Shown: positions 52,670 to 61,933 of the stretch, piece after piece
Layout: each line of letters begins with the position of its first letter
How positions within the stretch are numbered: position 1 is the stretch's first letter
Assembly (NCBI RefSeq): GCF_022811685.1
Contig: NZ_CP094532.1
Span: forward strand, 2,832,501-2,896,500
Reading direction: 5' to 3'
DNA: 64,000 bases
From: Chryseobacterium suipulveris
GTDB taxonomy: Bacteria > Bacteroidota > Bacteroidia > Flavobacteriales > Weeksellaceae
The notes under the pieces: generated by a model
Told to the model about the DNA's origin: nothing
Databases searched by the model: none
Seen by the model: only the letters and a program-made list of their open reading frames with translations
Translations under genes and position numbers: made by a program

Positions 52670-53617
52670 ATGAATCAAATTCCTAGTGTGGATTTGCGTG
52701 ATTTCCTTTCGGACAACCCGGAACGCAAACAAAAATTTGTAAATGAAATCGGAAAAGCTTACGAAGAAATCGGATTTGTCGCACTGAAAGGTCACTTTCT
52801 GGATGACAAACTGGTGGATGAACTTTACGGCGAGGTGAGAAACTTCTTCAACCTTCCCGTTGAGACCAAACAAAAATACGAAATCCCTGGAATCGGCGGA
52901 CAGCGCGGTTATGTGGGATTTGGTAAGGAAACCGCAAAAGGTTTCAAGAAAGGCGATCTGAAGGAATTCTGGCATTTCGGGCAGTATCTTGACGAAGGTT
53001 CAAAATATGCCGAGGTTTATCCTGACAACGTGAATGTTACGGAAACCCCAAAATTCAACGAGGTTGGAAAACAGGCATACCAAATGCTGGAGAAAACCGG
53101 AGTTTATGTGTTGAGAGCTTTGGCGGTGCACCTCGGTTTGGACGAATTTTATTTCGACAAATATGTGAAGGAAGGGAATTCAATTCTCCGTCCGATCCAC
53201 TATCCGCCAATCACGGAAGAACCGGAAAACGCGGTTCGCGCAGCAGCTCACGGCGACATCAATCTGATTACGCTTTTGATGGGAGCACAGGGAAAAGGAC
53301 TTCAGGTGCAAAACCACGACGGCGAATGGATCGACGCGATCGCACAACCCGACGAACTAATGATCAATGTTGGAGATATGCTTTCAAGACACACCAACAA
53401 CAAACTGAAATCCACGATTCACCAAGTTGTAAATCCGCCGAGAGAATTGTGGGGAACTTCGCGTTACTCGATTCCTTTCTTTATGCACCCGGTAAGCGAA
53501 ATGCCACTGAACGCGCTTGAAGGAACTTACGACGAAAGCAATCCGAAACTTTATCCCGATACCACCGCCGGAGAATTCCTCCACGAAAGATTGGTTGAGT
53601 TGGGACTCATCAAGTAA
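52670..53617 (+). CDS. 2-oxoglutarate / Fe(II) oxygenase, isopenicillin N synthase family
   Basis: The 315-residue protein has the DIOX N-terminal region (about 5-120, IPSVDLRDFL) and the double-stranded beta-helix core. The Fe ligands are His and Asp of HGDINLITLL (near 199-201) and a second His in TIHQVVNP near 258; RYSIPFF gives the 2-oxoglutarate Arg-x-Ser. Bacterial members act on small metabolites; the substrate here is unknown. It is a single-gene unit with its own terminator. Confidence 0.82.
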   Translation: MNQIPSVDLRDFLSDNPERKQKFVNEIGKAYEEIGFVALKGHFLDDKLVDELYGEVRNFFNLPVETKQKYEIPGIGGQRGYVGFGKETAKGFKKGDLKEFWHFGQYLDEGSKYAEVYPDNVNVTETPKFNEVGKQAYQMLEKTGVYVLRALAVHLGLDEFYFDKYVKEGNSILRPIHYPPITEEPENAVRAAAHGDINLITLLMGAQGKGLQVQNHDGEWIDAIAQPDELMINVGDMLSRHTNNKLKSTIHQVVNPPRELWGTSRYSIPFFMHPVSEMPLNALEGTYDESNPKLYPDTTAGEFLHERLVELGLIK

Positions 53618-53639
53618 ACTTCGGAACATATAATATGGA

Positions 53640-53669
53640 ACGGGCAGATTTATTTCTGTCCGTTTTTTT
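53640..53669 (+). terminator. Rho-independent terminator
   Basis: ACGGGCAGA / TCTGTCCGT (one G-U) with a 6-base loop and a run of T, 22 bases after the oxygenase stop. Confidence 0.85.
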
Positions 53670-53672
53670 GTG

Positions 53673-53834
53673 ACACAAAGTGTTCAAAGTTCCTCAAAGT
53701 TCACAAAGAATTATTTTTTAAAGGGCGCTTCGCTTTGAAAGGTTTATTTTAAAAAGTTGGTCTTTACCAAGCAACGCGCCTTCGAGACCGAAAAACTTTG
53801 AGTACTTCGTGAAAATCCTTCGAGTGCTTTGTGT
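53673..53834. repeat. Palindromic CAAAG-rich element
   Basis: The 584-base gap 53618-54201 has no credible gene. ACACAAAG (53673-53680) is exactly complementary to CTTTGTGT (53827-53834), and the arms match imperfectly further in, both made of words such as TTCAAAGTT and CACAAAG. This looks like a non-coding mobile or REP-like repeat. The remaining bases up to the heptamer array are AT-rich without clear features. Confidence 0.5.
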
Positions 53835-53997
53835 AAGAACAAAAAACGCTGTCCAGAGTTTATATTGCTAAAATTTTTTCCCTTAAAACTTAACATTTCT
53901 CCTTACCAAAAACCTACACTGCCAAAAATCATCCCTTCGCTTTGTAAATTTTAATAAAACCAATCCAAAACTTTTGTAACTTTAGTTTCCCAAAAAA

Positions 53998-54174
<177 letters not shown>

Positions 54175-54201
54175 CTTTAAACAAACAAAAAAATTCATAT
54201 T

Positions 54202-56328
54202 ATGAGTGCTGAAACCAAAAATTTACGGAATGTGGTGATGCTCGGTCATTCTGACAGCGGCAAAACCACGCTTATAGAAGCCATGTTATTCGAAGGCGGG
54301 GAGATCAAGCGCCGCGGAACTGTGGAAGGACAGAACACCGTGAGCGACAACACCGATTTGGAGCACGAAAAAGGCAAGACCATTTTCTCCCACCAAATGT
54401 TTGTCAACTGGCGCAATAATAAAATCAATATTATCGACACTCCCGGATTTGACGATTTCGTTGGCGAAGTCGTTTCGTCATTAAAAGTTGCCGATACCGC
54501 AATCATCGTTCTGAACGCTGCAAACGGTGTGGAAGTAGGAACAGAGCTCGTTTGGGAATATGTGGAACAAAACCACACTCCGGCGATTTTCGTCATTAAC
54601 CAAATGGATCACCCGAAAGCTGATTTCGATAAAACTTTGGAGCAGGCAAAAGAAAGATTCGGGTCTAAACTCGTTCCGATCCAATATCCTTACAATTCCG
54701 GAGCAAATTTCAACCAGATCATCGACGCGTTGAGAATGGTGATGTACGAATTCCCTGCAAACGGAGGGAAACCAGAAAAGAAACCCATACCGGAATCTGA
54801 ACTGGAAAAAGCCAACGCGATGCACAACGCACTCGTGGAAATCGCCGCAGAAAATGAGGAAGGTTTGATGGAAAAATATTTCGAGGAAGGAAACCTTTCC
54901 GAAGAAGAACTGGCAAAGGGAATTACGATCGCCATCGCGAATCAGCAGTTCTTCCCGGTTTTCGTAACCAGTGGTTTGAAAGATATGGGAAGCGGAAGAT
55001 TGATGGGATTCATCAACGATATCGCTCCATCACCGGCAGAAAGACCTGCAAGAGTACTCGAAAATGGCGAGAAAATTTCCTACGATCCGAATGACAAAAC
55101 AACGGTTTTCATTTATAAAACCCTTTCTGAACCGCAGGTGGGAATGGTTTCCTACTTTAAAGTCCTTACAGGAAAACTGAAAGCAGGCGACGAATTGGTG
55201 AATGCCAACAATGGCGAGGTGGAAAGAATTTCGCAGCTTTATATCGCTAAAGGAAAAGAAAGAATCGCTGTTGATGAACTGGTTGCAGGTGATTTAGGAG
55301 CTACCGTGAAACTGAAATTCGGGCACTCCAACAATACGTTGAACGCGAAAGGATTGGACAGAAAAATCCGCCCTATGGAATTCCCGGAAAGCCGGATCAG
55401 AAAAGCGGTTTCCACCGACTCATCCGCCGATATGGAAAAATTGGTGACCGCGCTTCACAGAATTGAGGAAGAAGATCCTACCTTGAAAGTAGAACAATCT
55501 GCAGAACTGAAGCAAACTATTCTGCATGGACAGGGACAACTTCACCTCGATTTGGTTAAGCAACGTCTCGAGAAAGAATTCGGTGTGAAGATGAATTTCG
55601 ACAATCCGAAAATTCCTTACCGCGAAACAATTACCGGAACTGCCGATGCTGATTACCGCCACAAAAAACAATCCGGTGGAGCGGGACAGTTCGGTGAAAT
55701 CCATATGCGCGTAGAAAATTTCTACGAAGGAATGGACGAACCATCCGGATTCAACATCCGCCAAAAAGAAATCGAAGATTTACCATGGGGCGGAAAACTC
55801 GCTTTCTACTGGTGCATCGTGGGTGGAGCGATCGACAACCGCTACATCGGCGCCATCAAAAAAGGAATTATGCAGCAGATGAAAGAAGGACCTTTGACCG
55901 GATCTCACTGCCAAAACATTCGGGTTTCTGTGTACGACGGAAAAATGCACAGCGTGGATTCCAACGATATCTCGTTCCAATTAGCGGCTTCAGGAGCGTT
56001 CAAAACTGCTTTCCACATGGCGAAACCGCAACTTCTGGAACCGATGTATTCGGTGGAAATTCTCTGTCCGGATGAAGATACCGGCGACGTGATGGGAGAT
56101 CTTCAAACAAGGAGAGCCATTATTTCGGGGATGGATTCCGAAGGTCACTACCAGAAAATTATGGCAAATGTTCCGTTGGCAGAAATGCACGATTACGGTT
56201 CCACACTCCGTTCGATTACGGGAGGAAGAGCCAAGTTTAAACTGAAATTTGCAGATTATCAGCTGGTTCCGTCGAATGTACAGCAGGAACTGGTGAAACA
56301 GCATTCCGCAGAAAGTGTGGAAGCTTAA
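54202..56328 (+). CDS. Elongation factor G-like GTPase
   Basis: The 708-residue protein has all EF-G domains: G domain (about 8-280), domain II, and domains III-V (e.g. GQLHLDLVKQRLEKEF, GGRAKFKLKFADYQLVP near the end). Its GTPase motifs depart from EF-G: the P-loop is GHSDSGKT (15-22) instead of GHVDHGKT, the switch I segment is EKGKTIF instead of RGITI, and G4 is NQMD rather than NKMD. This matches the second, EF-G2-type paralogue of many bacteria, whose role (recycling, special mRNAs, or ribosome protection) is unsettled. It is probably not the main translocase. A long heptamer array forms its leader; a terminator follows. Confidence 0.88.
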   Translation: MSAETKNLRNVVMLGHSDSGKTTLIEAMLFEGGEIKRRGTVEGQNTVSDNTDLEHEKGKTIFSHQMFVNWRNNKINIIDTPGFDDFVGEVVSSLKVADTAIIVLNAANGVEVGTELVWEYVEQNHTPAIFVINQMDHPKADFDKTLEQAKERFGSKLVPIQYPYNSGANFNQIIDALRMVMYEFPANGGKPEKKPIPESELEKANAMHNALVEIAAENEEGLMEKYFEEGNLSEEELAKGITIAIANQQFFPVFVTSGLKDMGSGRLMGFINDIAPSPAERPARVLENGEKISYDPNDKTTVFIYKTLSEPQVGMVSYFKVLTGKLKAGDELVNANNGEVERISQLYIAKGKERIAVDELVAGDLGATVKLKFGHSNNTLNAKGLDRKIRPMEFPESRIRKAVSTDSSADMEKLVTALHRIEEEDPTLKVEQSAELKQTILHGQGQLHLDLVKQRLEKEFGVKMNFDNPKIPYRETITGTADADYRHKKQSGGAGQFGEIHMRVENFYEGMDEPSGFNIRQKEIEDLPWGGKLAFYWCIVGGAIDNRYIGAIKKGIMQQMKEGPLTGSHCQNIRVSVYDGKMHSVDSNDISFQLAASGAFKTAFHMAKPQLLEPMYSVEILCPDEDTGDVMGDLQTRRAIISGMDSEGHYQKIMANVPLAEMHDYGSTLRSITGGRAKFKLKFADYQLVPSNVQQELVKQHSAESVEA

Positions 56329-56350
56329 CATTATTTCAGATTAATTTTTC

Positions 56351-56381
56351 AATCCTTCAGGTTTTTCCTGGAGGATTTTTT
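56351..56381 (+). terminator. Rho-independent terminator
   Basis: AATCCTTCAGG / CCTGGAGGATT (one G-U) with a T5 loop and a T tract, 23 bases after the EF-G-like stop. Confidence 0.85.
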
Positions 56382-56445
56382 GTGATCGCTAAAGTTTGAA
56401 TTCTTGATGAATAGAAGTTTTTTTCCTACGGAACCTCCAAAAAGA

Positions 56446-56673
56446 TTATTTTTTGCGAATCGGCGTCAGCAAATCCACCAATCCGTTCAGCTTGATTTCG
56501 TAAACCGTCGAAAGCTGCATTCCCAGTTTTCCTTTAGGCATGCCTTTTCGCTGAAACCATTCCAGATAAGAAATGGGCAAATCGGCGAGAATCGTTCCCT
56601 TGTATTTTCCGAAAGGCATTTTTGCTTCGCAGATTTCTTTTAATATTTCAGGAATGGGAATTTGGTTTGACAT
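56446..56673 (-). CDS. DUF3820 family protein
   Basis: The 75-residue protein has the DUF3820 pattern MPFGKYKGTILADLPISYLEWF (about 19-40). This small fold also occurs in exonuclease-associated and putative virulence-regulating proteins; the activity is unknown. The short, basic protein has no signal. It is convergent with the EF-G-like gene. Confidence 0.75.
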   Translation of the reverse strand: MSNQIPIPEILKEICEAKMPFGKYKGTILADLPISYLEWFQRKGMPKGKLGMQLSTVYEIKLNGLVDLLTPIRKK

Positions 56674-56774
56674 TATTTGATTTTGTTTGAAAATATTTGA
56701 CTATTTCTTATTTCCTGAAAATTAACAAATGATTTTGCGAATTCAAAAACGATGAAAAATTTGATTCTTTTCTC

Positions 56775-56820
56775 TGCACCAATTGCATCTTGCACCAATT
56801 TGCACCAATTTGCATCAAAT
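56775..56820 (-). repeat. Decamer tandem repeats before DUF3820
   Basis: TGCACCAATT occurs at 56775-56784, 56791-56800 and 56801-56810, followed by TGCATCAAAT (56811-56820). The array reaches into the stop codon of the AI-2E-type gene and lies about 100 bases before the DUF3820 start. Confidence 0.6.
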
Positions 56821-57897
56821 ATTCAAGTCGATTTTCTTTTCAATTTCTTTAGGTTCGGGTAGGATGATTTCGTTTTCGTCATTTGAAAATTCGTCGCGGT
56901 AAACCTGTATCAGCAGAACTGTTATTGAAATAAGGATCGGCCCGAAAATCAGTCCCATGAATCCGAAAAGGTTCATTCCGACGATAATTCCAAAAACGGT
57001 GTTTAAAGGATGTATATTTTCTAACTTTTTCAAGACGGTGAATCGCAGCACATTATCGGTCAACCCAACCACAATCAGCGCATACGCGGCTAATCCCAAT
57101 CCAGGAGCAAGGTTCCCTTCCGCAATCATGAAAACGCAAACCGGAATCCATACAATTGCGGCTCCCACAATCGGAAGCATCGATGCGACGCAGGTCAAGG
57201 CGAAAAGGAGCAACGGACTCGGCGCACCAAAAATCCAGTAACCGATCAAAGCGATCAAACCCTGTCCGATCGCGACTACCGGAATTCCGATGGCGTTTGC
57301 GACAACCATTTTCTGGATTTTATCACCAATCAGGTTGATGTTGGCTTTCTTCAAAGGAGCGGCTTCCCTTACAAGTCTTTCAAAAAACCTTGGCTTTTCC
57401 AACATAAAATAAAGGATAAAATACATCGAAACAATGATGGTCAACGTATTGAAGGTCCCACTCAACGCCGCGGTGGAGAACTGGGCAACCTTGTTTTTTA
57501 AGGTCGAAATGTTTTCTTTGCTCAGAATATCCAGATTGGTTTTTTGGTAAATGAAGTCGTTGATTTTGTCGATGAACACGTTGAACTTATCCATGTACGC
57601 AGAAGCGTTCCCAAGCTTTGCGATCAAGAGATCCGCAATGAAATACACCGGCAAAATCAACACGACCAGTGTCGCCAGAATCAAGACTGTGGAAGCGAGC
57701 CACGGTTTCCACTTTTTTTCTTCCTGAAGGTAAAGGTTGTACTTTCTACAGATGATGTATAGCGTAATCGCACCCAAAGCCGACGGAATGAACAGCGAGA
57801 GGTTGTAGAAGATCAAACCCGCAAGCGAAACAATCACCGCAAGCAAAAAGAACTGCTTGATCTTAACTCCGTGGATCTGGTATTTTCGGTTCGGCAT
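56815..57897 (-). CDS. AI-2E family permease
   Basis: The 360-residue membrane protein has about eight helices and the family motif around VAIGQGLIALIGYWIFGAPSPLL and PIVGAAIVWIPV in the second half. Members export small molecules or ions (some carry AI-2, others sodium). No quorum-sensing gene is near, so the AI-2 name should not be taken as function. It stands alone on the minus strand. Confidence 0.85.
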   Translation of the reverse strand: MPNRKYQIHGVKIKQFFLLAVIVSLAGLIFYNLSLFIPSALGAITLYIICRKYNLYLQEEKKWKPWLASTVLILATLVVLILPVYFIADLLIAKLGNASAYMDKFNVFIDKINDFIYQKTNLDILSKENISTLKNKVAQFSTAALSGTFNTLTIIVSMYFILYFMLEKPRFFERLVREAAPLKKANINLIGDKIQKMVVANAIGIPVVAIGQGLIALIGYWIFGAPSPLLLFALTCVASMLPIVGAAIVWIPVCVFMIAEGNLAPGLGLAAYALIVVGLTDNVLRFTVLKKLENIHPLNTVFGIIVGMNLFGFMGLIFGPILISITVLLIQVYRDEFSNDENEIILPEPKEIEKKIDLNI

Positions 57898-58017
57898 AAA
57901 GCGGTATTAAAAAAGCAACAGCACAAAACTATTGCTTTCAAATGTACAAATATTATTGGCTTTTCGAAGGAAATCTTTTCTTGCTTTCGGTAAAATTCCC
58001 TTCAAAATAAACCTATT

Positions 58018-58752
58018 TTAATTTTTAAACTCGATTTGTCTCGGCGTTCCCAAAAAAGCGCAGTAGGCGGAATACATCACGGCAAGGAAAAACATTGCGG
58101 TGGCAAGAACTCCGATTCCGCACAGCAGAACTCCAGAAATGCTGATCAGCAAACCAAGTACTGAAACTCCCAACATCACCCCGTAGTTTTCTTTTGCAAC
58201 ATTGAATGCTTTATTCAATGCCTCACCGAAACTCTCATTTTCAAAAAGCAGAATAGGATAACCCAAAAGCAGGAACGGAAGCACAAAGAATCCCGGCAAA
58301 ATGCACATTGCAAAAGCAATTCCCAAAATCAAGCTTGAAATAATGCTGTAGATAACGATGTTGAGAAAATTCTGCTTGTAACCGATAAACAGATCGGAAA
58401 ACTGGATCGGCTGCTTAAAGTTGAACTTGTTGGCAATGTAGATCAAGCCCACATAAAGCGGTGCCATCAAAACTCCCAGCAATCCCGAGAAACCGTAATA
58501 GGTTTTCACACCCGGAATTTCCCAAATTTTAATTGAAGAAAAATCGTTGCCGGAATCACGCATTTCCTCCATTATGATTTTGGAGTCAAATCCTGAAACT
58601 GCCTGCACAATCATTGATGCCACAATATAGATTACCATCGCCAAAAGCGCGTAAAGAAATATTCCCTTGTACGTCTCGAATGCGTGGGAAATGATTTCAC
58701 CCGTTGTTTTCTGCGGGTTTCTTGGTTGGTCGAATTCCTGAAAAGTTTCCAT
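58018..58752 (-). CDS. Polytopic membrane protein, unknown function (paralogue 1)
   Basis: The 244-residue protein has five or six helices and an amphipathic start (TTGEIISHAFETYKGIFLYALL). Relatives in Flavobacteriia are sometimes called beta-carotene monooxygenase, but no catalytic residues support that. It resembles the next gene upstream (same plan: N-terminal amphipathic helix, helices, YIANKF/YKIYRKL loop, long C-terminal hairpin). The start METFQEF (58752) is preferred over the ATG at 58776. Confidence 0.65.
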   Translation of the reverse strand: METFQEFDQPRNPQKTTGEIISHAFETYKGIFLYALLAMVIYIVASMIVQAVSGFDSKIIMEEMRDSGNDFSSIKIWEIPGVKTYYGFSGLLGVLMAPLYVGLIYIANKFNFKQPIQFSDLFIGYKQNFLNIVIYSIISSLILGIAFAMCILPGFFVLPFLLLGYPILLFENESFGEALNKAFNVAKENYGVMLGVSVLGLLISISGVLLCGIGVLATAMFFLAVMYSAYCAFLGTPRQIEFKN

Positions 58753-58821
58753 TTTTAATCTTTTAATGTTTCTCAAATTTATAATTTTTATTGAAACAAA
58801 GCATGAACTCAGAAATAAATT

Positions 58822-59544
58822 TTACCCGACCTCCTTAAAATAATTTTGATAAAGGGCATAAATAATGGCATTCCAGAACGGGAAAGTAAACAGAAAACCA
58901 AATCCGAACAGGAAAATTCCGCTTAAACTGAACAGAAAGCCTACGAAAAGACAGATCAAAACCGTTGCAAAGTCGCGTTTCAATCCTTTGATGGTTAAAC
59001 CAATTCCCTCGAAAGTTTTCACATCCATAAAAAACAACAGCGGAATCGAGAAAATCGTAATGAAAATCCACACAACCCCCAGAATTAGAAGCGAATTCGC
59101 ATAAGAGAAAATAATGATCCAGAACAGATAGAACCCGAAAAACTTAAAAAAATCAAATCCAAGATAACCGGCAAAAAGATCGTTCATTACTAGCTTTTCG
59201 CCCAGATCGAGTTTTCTGTAGATTTTGTAGAAACCCACATTCAGCGGTGCGATCAAAGCTAAGAGTACGAAAATAGCGAGCGTGAAGTTTGCCGTTTGCG
59301 GAAGTTTCGCGATCTCCTCCATCTTTTTGTTAAACGCAGGGAAATCCGTTTTCAACAGTTCGCTGTATTGGGAAAACTCGTCCCACAAACCAAAATATTT
59401 GAAAAAATAGTAGTAGCCAAGAAAAAACAGCGACAGATACAGCAAACTGTACATGAGCTGAAAAGACAAAGTGCGGTTCCAGTAACTAAACGCCTGAGAT
59501 AAAATTAAGTTGATTCCCGTTTTTTGTGGGTAGTTGTTTTCCAT
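58822..59544 (-). CDS. Polytopic membrane protein, unknown function (paralogue 2)
   Basis: The 240-residue protein starts MENNYPQKTGINLILSQAFSYWNRT and has about six helices. The order of helices and loops mirrors the neighbour at 58018-58752, so the two look like an ancient tandem duplication. A membrane scaffold or envelope-stress role is possible but unsupported. Confidence 0.65.
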   Translation of the reverse strand: MENNYPQKTGINLILSQAFSYWNRTLSFQLMYSLLYLSLFFLGYYYFFKYFGLWDEFSQYSELLKTDFPAFNKKMEEIAKLPQTANFTLAIFVLLALIAPLNVGFYKIYRKLDLGEKLVMNDLFAGYLGFDFFKFFGFYLFWIIIFSYANSLLILGVVWIFITIFSIPLLFFMDVKTFEGIGLTIKGLKRDFATVLICLFVGFLFSLSGIFLFGFGFLFTFPFWNAIIYALYQNYFKEVG

Positions 59545-59632
59545 GGCGCAAAAATAAGGAAAAGCGGGAAGTTAATGGTGCGACGAAAGATATTCGTGGT
59601 TTGGTGGCGAAAACTGAAGTAAAGAGTTCCCA

Positions 59633-59760
59633 GTCATTGCGAGGAGGAACGACGAAGCAACCTCAATGATTATAAATTCCATTGAAAGCATTGAAAAGTA
59701 TTTAATTGAGATTGCCACGTCATTCCGCTGCGCTCCATTCCTCGCAAGGACGGACGTCAT
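59633..59760. repeat. Imperfect inverted repeat, MITE-like
   Basis: The left arm begins GTCATTGCGAGGAGGAACGA (59633 on, through CCTCAAT) and the right arm runs from ATTGAGATTGCC (59705) through CCATTCCTCGCAAGGAC to about 59760. The arms are complementary over about 35 bases with mismatches and a short AT-rich loop. Sequences of this GTCATTGCGAGGAG type are dispersed in many bacterial genomes. It contains no ORF. Confidence 0.65.
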
Positions 59761-59818
59761 TACTCCACGTTTTATTTTCCATAATTCAAATTCCCCACAA
59801 TAAACTATTTTTGCAGCA

Positions 59819-60796
59819 ATGAAATCTGAACATCATCCCGGCTTCCAAAGAATGGACGAGCTTTCACAGGAAGCAGTACCCTTCTTTTTCATCGTCGATT
59901 TTATGATGGAAAAAGTAGAGCTTTTTACCAAAGAACAACTAAAAGATTCGGGATTATTGATTGATTTTAAAGGTTTTAAGAATAGTGATAAAGTAGATTT
60001 TATTGATAAAACTATCGAACTGAAATCTTTTCCGCAATCCAAAGAAGAGTATCGGACAGGGTTTGATATTGTTCAGAAAAATCTCCGACTCGGAAATTCC
60101 TACCTCACCAATTACACCTGCAAAACTGAAATAGAAACCAATTTTTCGCTCGAAGAAATTTTCCATTTTTCCAAAGCGAAATACAAGGTGCTCTATAAAA
60201 ACGAGTTTGTTTTCTTTTCGCCCGAAACTTTCGTGGAAGTTGCTGATAACGAAATCTTTACCCATCCGATGAAAGGAACAATCGATGCCGCAAAAGAAAA
60301 CGCCGCAGAGATTCTGAAAAATGATGTAAAGGAAAAAGCCGAACATTACACCGTGGTCGATTTGCTGAGAAACGATTTAAGCATGATTGCAGATGACGTG
60401 AAAGTAAATGAGTTTCAACGGATTGACTTCATCCGAACAAAACAGAAAAATTTGTACGCGATGAGTTCCGAAATTTCGGGGAAGTTGAAACCTGAATTTC
60501 AGGGAAAAATCGGAAGCTTGATGCAAACCTTACTTCCTGCAGGTTCAATTCTCGGCGCTCCGAAACCAAAAACACTGGAAATTATTCTGGAGGCCGAAAC
60601 CTACAACCGTGGTTTTTATACCGGAGTTTGCGGATGGTTCGACGGAAAAAACCTCGATTCCTGCGTGATGATCCGGTTCATCGAAAAAGAAAATGACAAA
60701 TTGTATTTCAAAAGTGGTGGCGGAATCACGCATTTGAGTAAATTAGCCGACGAATACCAAGAAATGAAAAATAAAATTTATGTCCCAGTTTTTTGA
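59819..60796 (+). CDS. pabB: Aminodeoxychorismate synthase component I
   Basis: PabB converts chorismate and ammonia to 4-amino-4-deoxychorismate for folate synthesis. The 325-residue protein is the short form (catalytic chorismate-binding domain only). The core motifs are present: FSPETFVEV near 135, HPMKGTIDA near 152, VDLLRNDLSMIA near 180, SGKLKPEF, PAGSILGAPKPKTLEII near 240 and the Tyr/Arg segment RGFYTGVCGW near 260. No glutamine amidotransferase gene (PabA) is adjacent. The 3' end overlaps pabC by 17 bases. Confidence 0.92.
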   Translation: MKSEHHPGFQRMDELSQEAVPFFFIVDFMMEKVELFTKEQLKDSGLLIDFKGFKNSDKVDFIDKTIELKSFPQSKEEYRTGFDIVQKNLRLGNSYLTNYTCKTEIETNFSLEEIFHFSKAKYKVLYKNEFVFFSPETFVEVADNEIFTHPMKGTIDAAKENAAEILKNDVKEKAEHYTVVDLLRNDLSMIADDVKVNEFQRIDFIRTKQKNLYAMSSEISGKLKPEFQGKIGSLMQTLLPAGSILGAPKPKTLEIILEAETYNRGFYTGVCGWFDGKNLDSCVMIRFIEKENDKLYFKSGGGITHLSKLADEYQEMKNKIYVPVF

Positions 60797-61406
60797 AAGT
60801 ATAAAAGTTGAAGACCAGAAAATATTCCTTTTAGACCTTCACCAAAAGAGGGTCAACGAAACTTTTTCCTATTTCGGGAAGGAGAAGTCGATCGACCTGG
60901 GAAAGATTTTCAAGGAGTTGCAGCACGATGAAGACGGGCTTTTCAAACTACGGATCAGTTACGATTTGAACAAAAATTTCCGCACGCAGATGATTCCGTA
61001 CGCGATTTCAGAAATCACCGATTTTCAGTTGGTGGAAAATAATTCTTTTGATTACACCTTCAAATCTGAAGACCGCAAGGAATTTGACAAAATGAAACTT
61101 AAGGCAAAAGCCAAGGAAATCATTATCGTAAAAAACAACCACATCACCGACACTTCATTTTCGAACCTGCTTTTCAAGAAAGGAAAGGAATGGTTCACGC
61201 CCTCAACATTTTTGCTGAACGGCGTTCAAAGACAGCACCTTCTGAAAAGCAAGAAAATAAAGGAAACCGAAATTACTTTGCAGAACCTCACTGAATTTAC
61301 CCATTTCCAAATCATCAACTCGATGAATGATTTCGACGATATGTTTATCTACCCCATCGAAAAAATAACCAACCTGCCCGAAAGCGGCGATTACCTGGAA
61401 GTTTAG
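60780..61406 (+). CDS. pabC: Aminodeoxychorismate lyase (class IV aminotransferase fold)
   Basis: The 208-residue protein overlaps pabB and completes p-aminobenzoate synthesis by removing pyruvate from aminodeoxychorismate with PLP. The fold-type IV signature is present but short: the PLP Lys is probably in YTFKSEDRK (near residue 97), followed by EIIIVKNNHITDTSFSNLLF, where Asp takes the place of the usual Glu, and LLNGVQRQHLL. At 208 residues it is shorter than E. coli PabC (269). Context supports the call more than sequence length does. Confidence 0.82.
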   Translation: MSQFFESIKVEDQKIFLLDLHQKRVNETFSYFGKEKSIDLGKIFKELQHDEDGLFKLRISYDLNKNFRTQMIPYAISEITDFQLVENNSFDYTFKSEDRKEFDKMKLKAKAKEIIIVKNNHITDTSFSNLLFKKGKEWFTPSTFLLNGVQRQHLLKSKKIKETEITLQNLTEFTHFQIINSMNDFDDMFIYPIEKITNLPESGDYLEV

Positions 61407-61423
61407 GGTGTTGACTGAATAAA

Positions 61424-61458
61424 AAAATCCGCAGATTAATAGTAATTCTGCGGATTTT
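61424..61458. terminator. Bidirectional terminator
   Basis: AAAATCCGCAGA / TCTGCGGATTTT (12 bp, 11-base loop) with A and T runs on both sides. It lies between pabC and the convergent 61436-61765 gene, whose stop codon is inside the loop. Confidence 0.85.
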
Positions 61459-61765
61459 GGTTTTGTGTTGGCTTAGATTCCGTTTGCTGATTTTGTTTGG
61501 CGAGTTCAGCCGCCTGTCTTTCTAATTCTTCTTTTTCCTTACGAAGCTGTTTCAGCTCGCGTCGTTTCTGCTCTTCCTTCAGTGCGGTTCCTTTGCTTAC
61601 GTAGCCCACAATTCCTCCAATGATCAAACCAATTCCAATTCCGGCGAGAGTTCCCATTAGATTGAGTGGCTCAAAAAGTTTTACAAACGAAAAGTTGGGA
61701 AGCATATAATAAAGCAGAAAAGCCAATCCCAAAAGCAGAAGTCCTATAAAAGTTAAATTTTTCAT
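61436..61765 (-). CDS. Small membrane protein with coiled-coil tail
   Basis: The 109-residue protein has two helices (about 5-25 and 38-58, the second Gly-rich: GIGIGLIIGGIVGYVSKG) and a highly charged coiled coil (about 62-92) ending in Gln/Asn-rich sequence. No family was recognised. Confidence 0.6.
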   Translation of the reverse strand: MKNLTFIGLLLLGLAFLLYYMLPNFSFVKLFEPLNLMGTLAGIGIGLIIGGIVGYVSKGTALKEEQKRRELKQLRKEKEELERQAAELAKQNQQTESKPTQNQNPQNYY

Positions 61766-61873
61766 ATCAAAGAATTAATAAACACTTTTGTTTTCATCGG
61801 AATTTCCCGCCCTTTAGGGTCGGGGTAAGGAAATTTCACCTATCAGTTTTTCTTGACCTCAAAAACAGATATC

Positions 61874-61914
61874 AAAAAAACCTTTCCAAATTTACAATTT
61901 TTTCGGAAAGGTTT
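61874..61914 (-). terminator. Rho-independent terminator
   Basis: AAACCTTTCC pairs with GGAAAGGTTT around a 17-base loop; on the minus strand a run of seven T follows. It closes the M48 peptidase gene. Confidence 0.75.
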
Positions 61915-61933
61915 CTATTTGATTTAATCTGTG

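Noticed and set aside
59572-59760. 62-residue minus-strand ORF over the inverted repeat
   Set aside because: It lies across the palindromic repeat and has no start signal or domain; the repeat explains the open frame.
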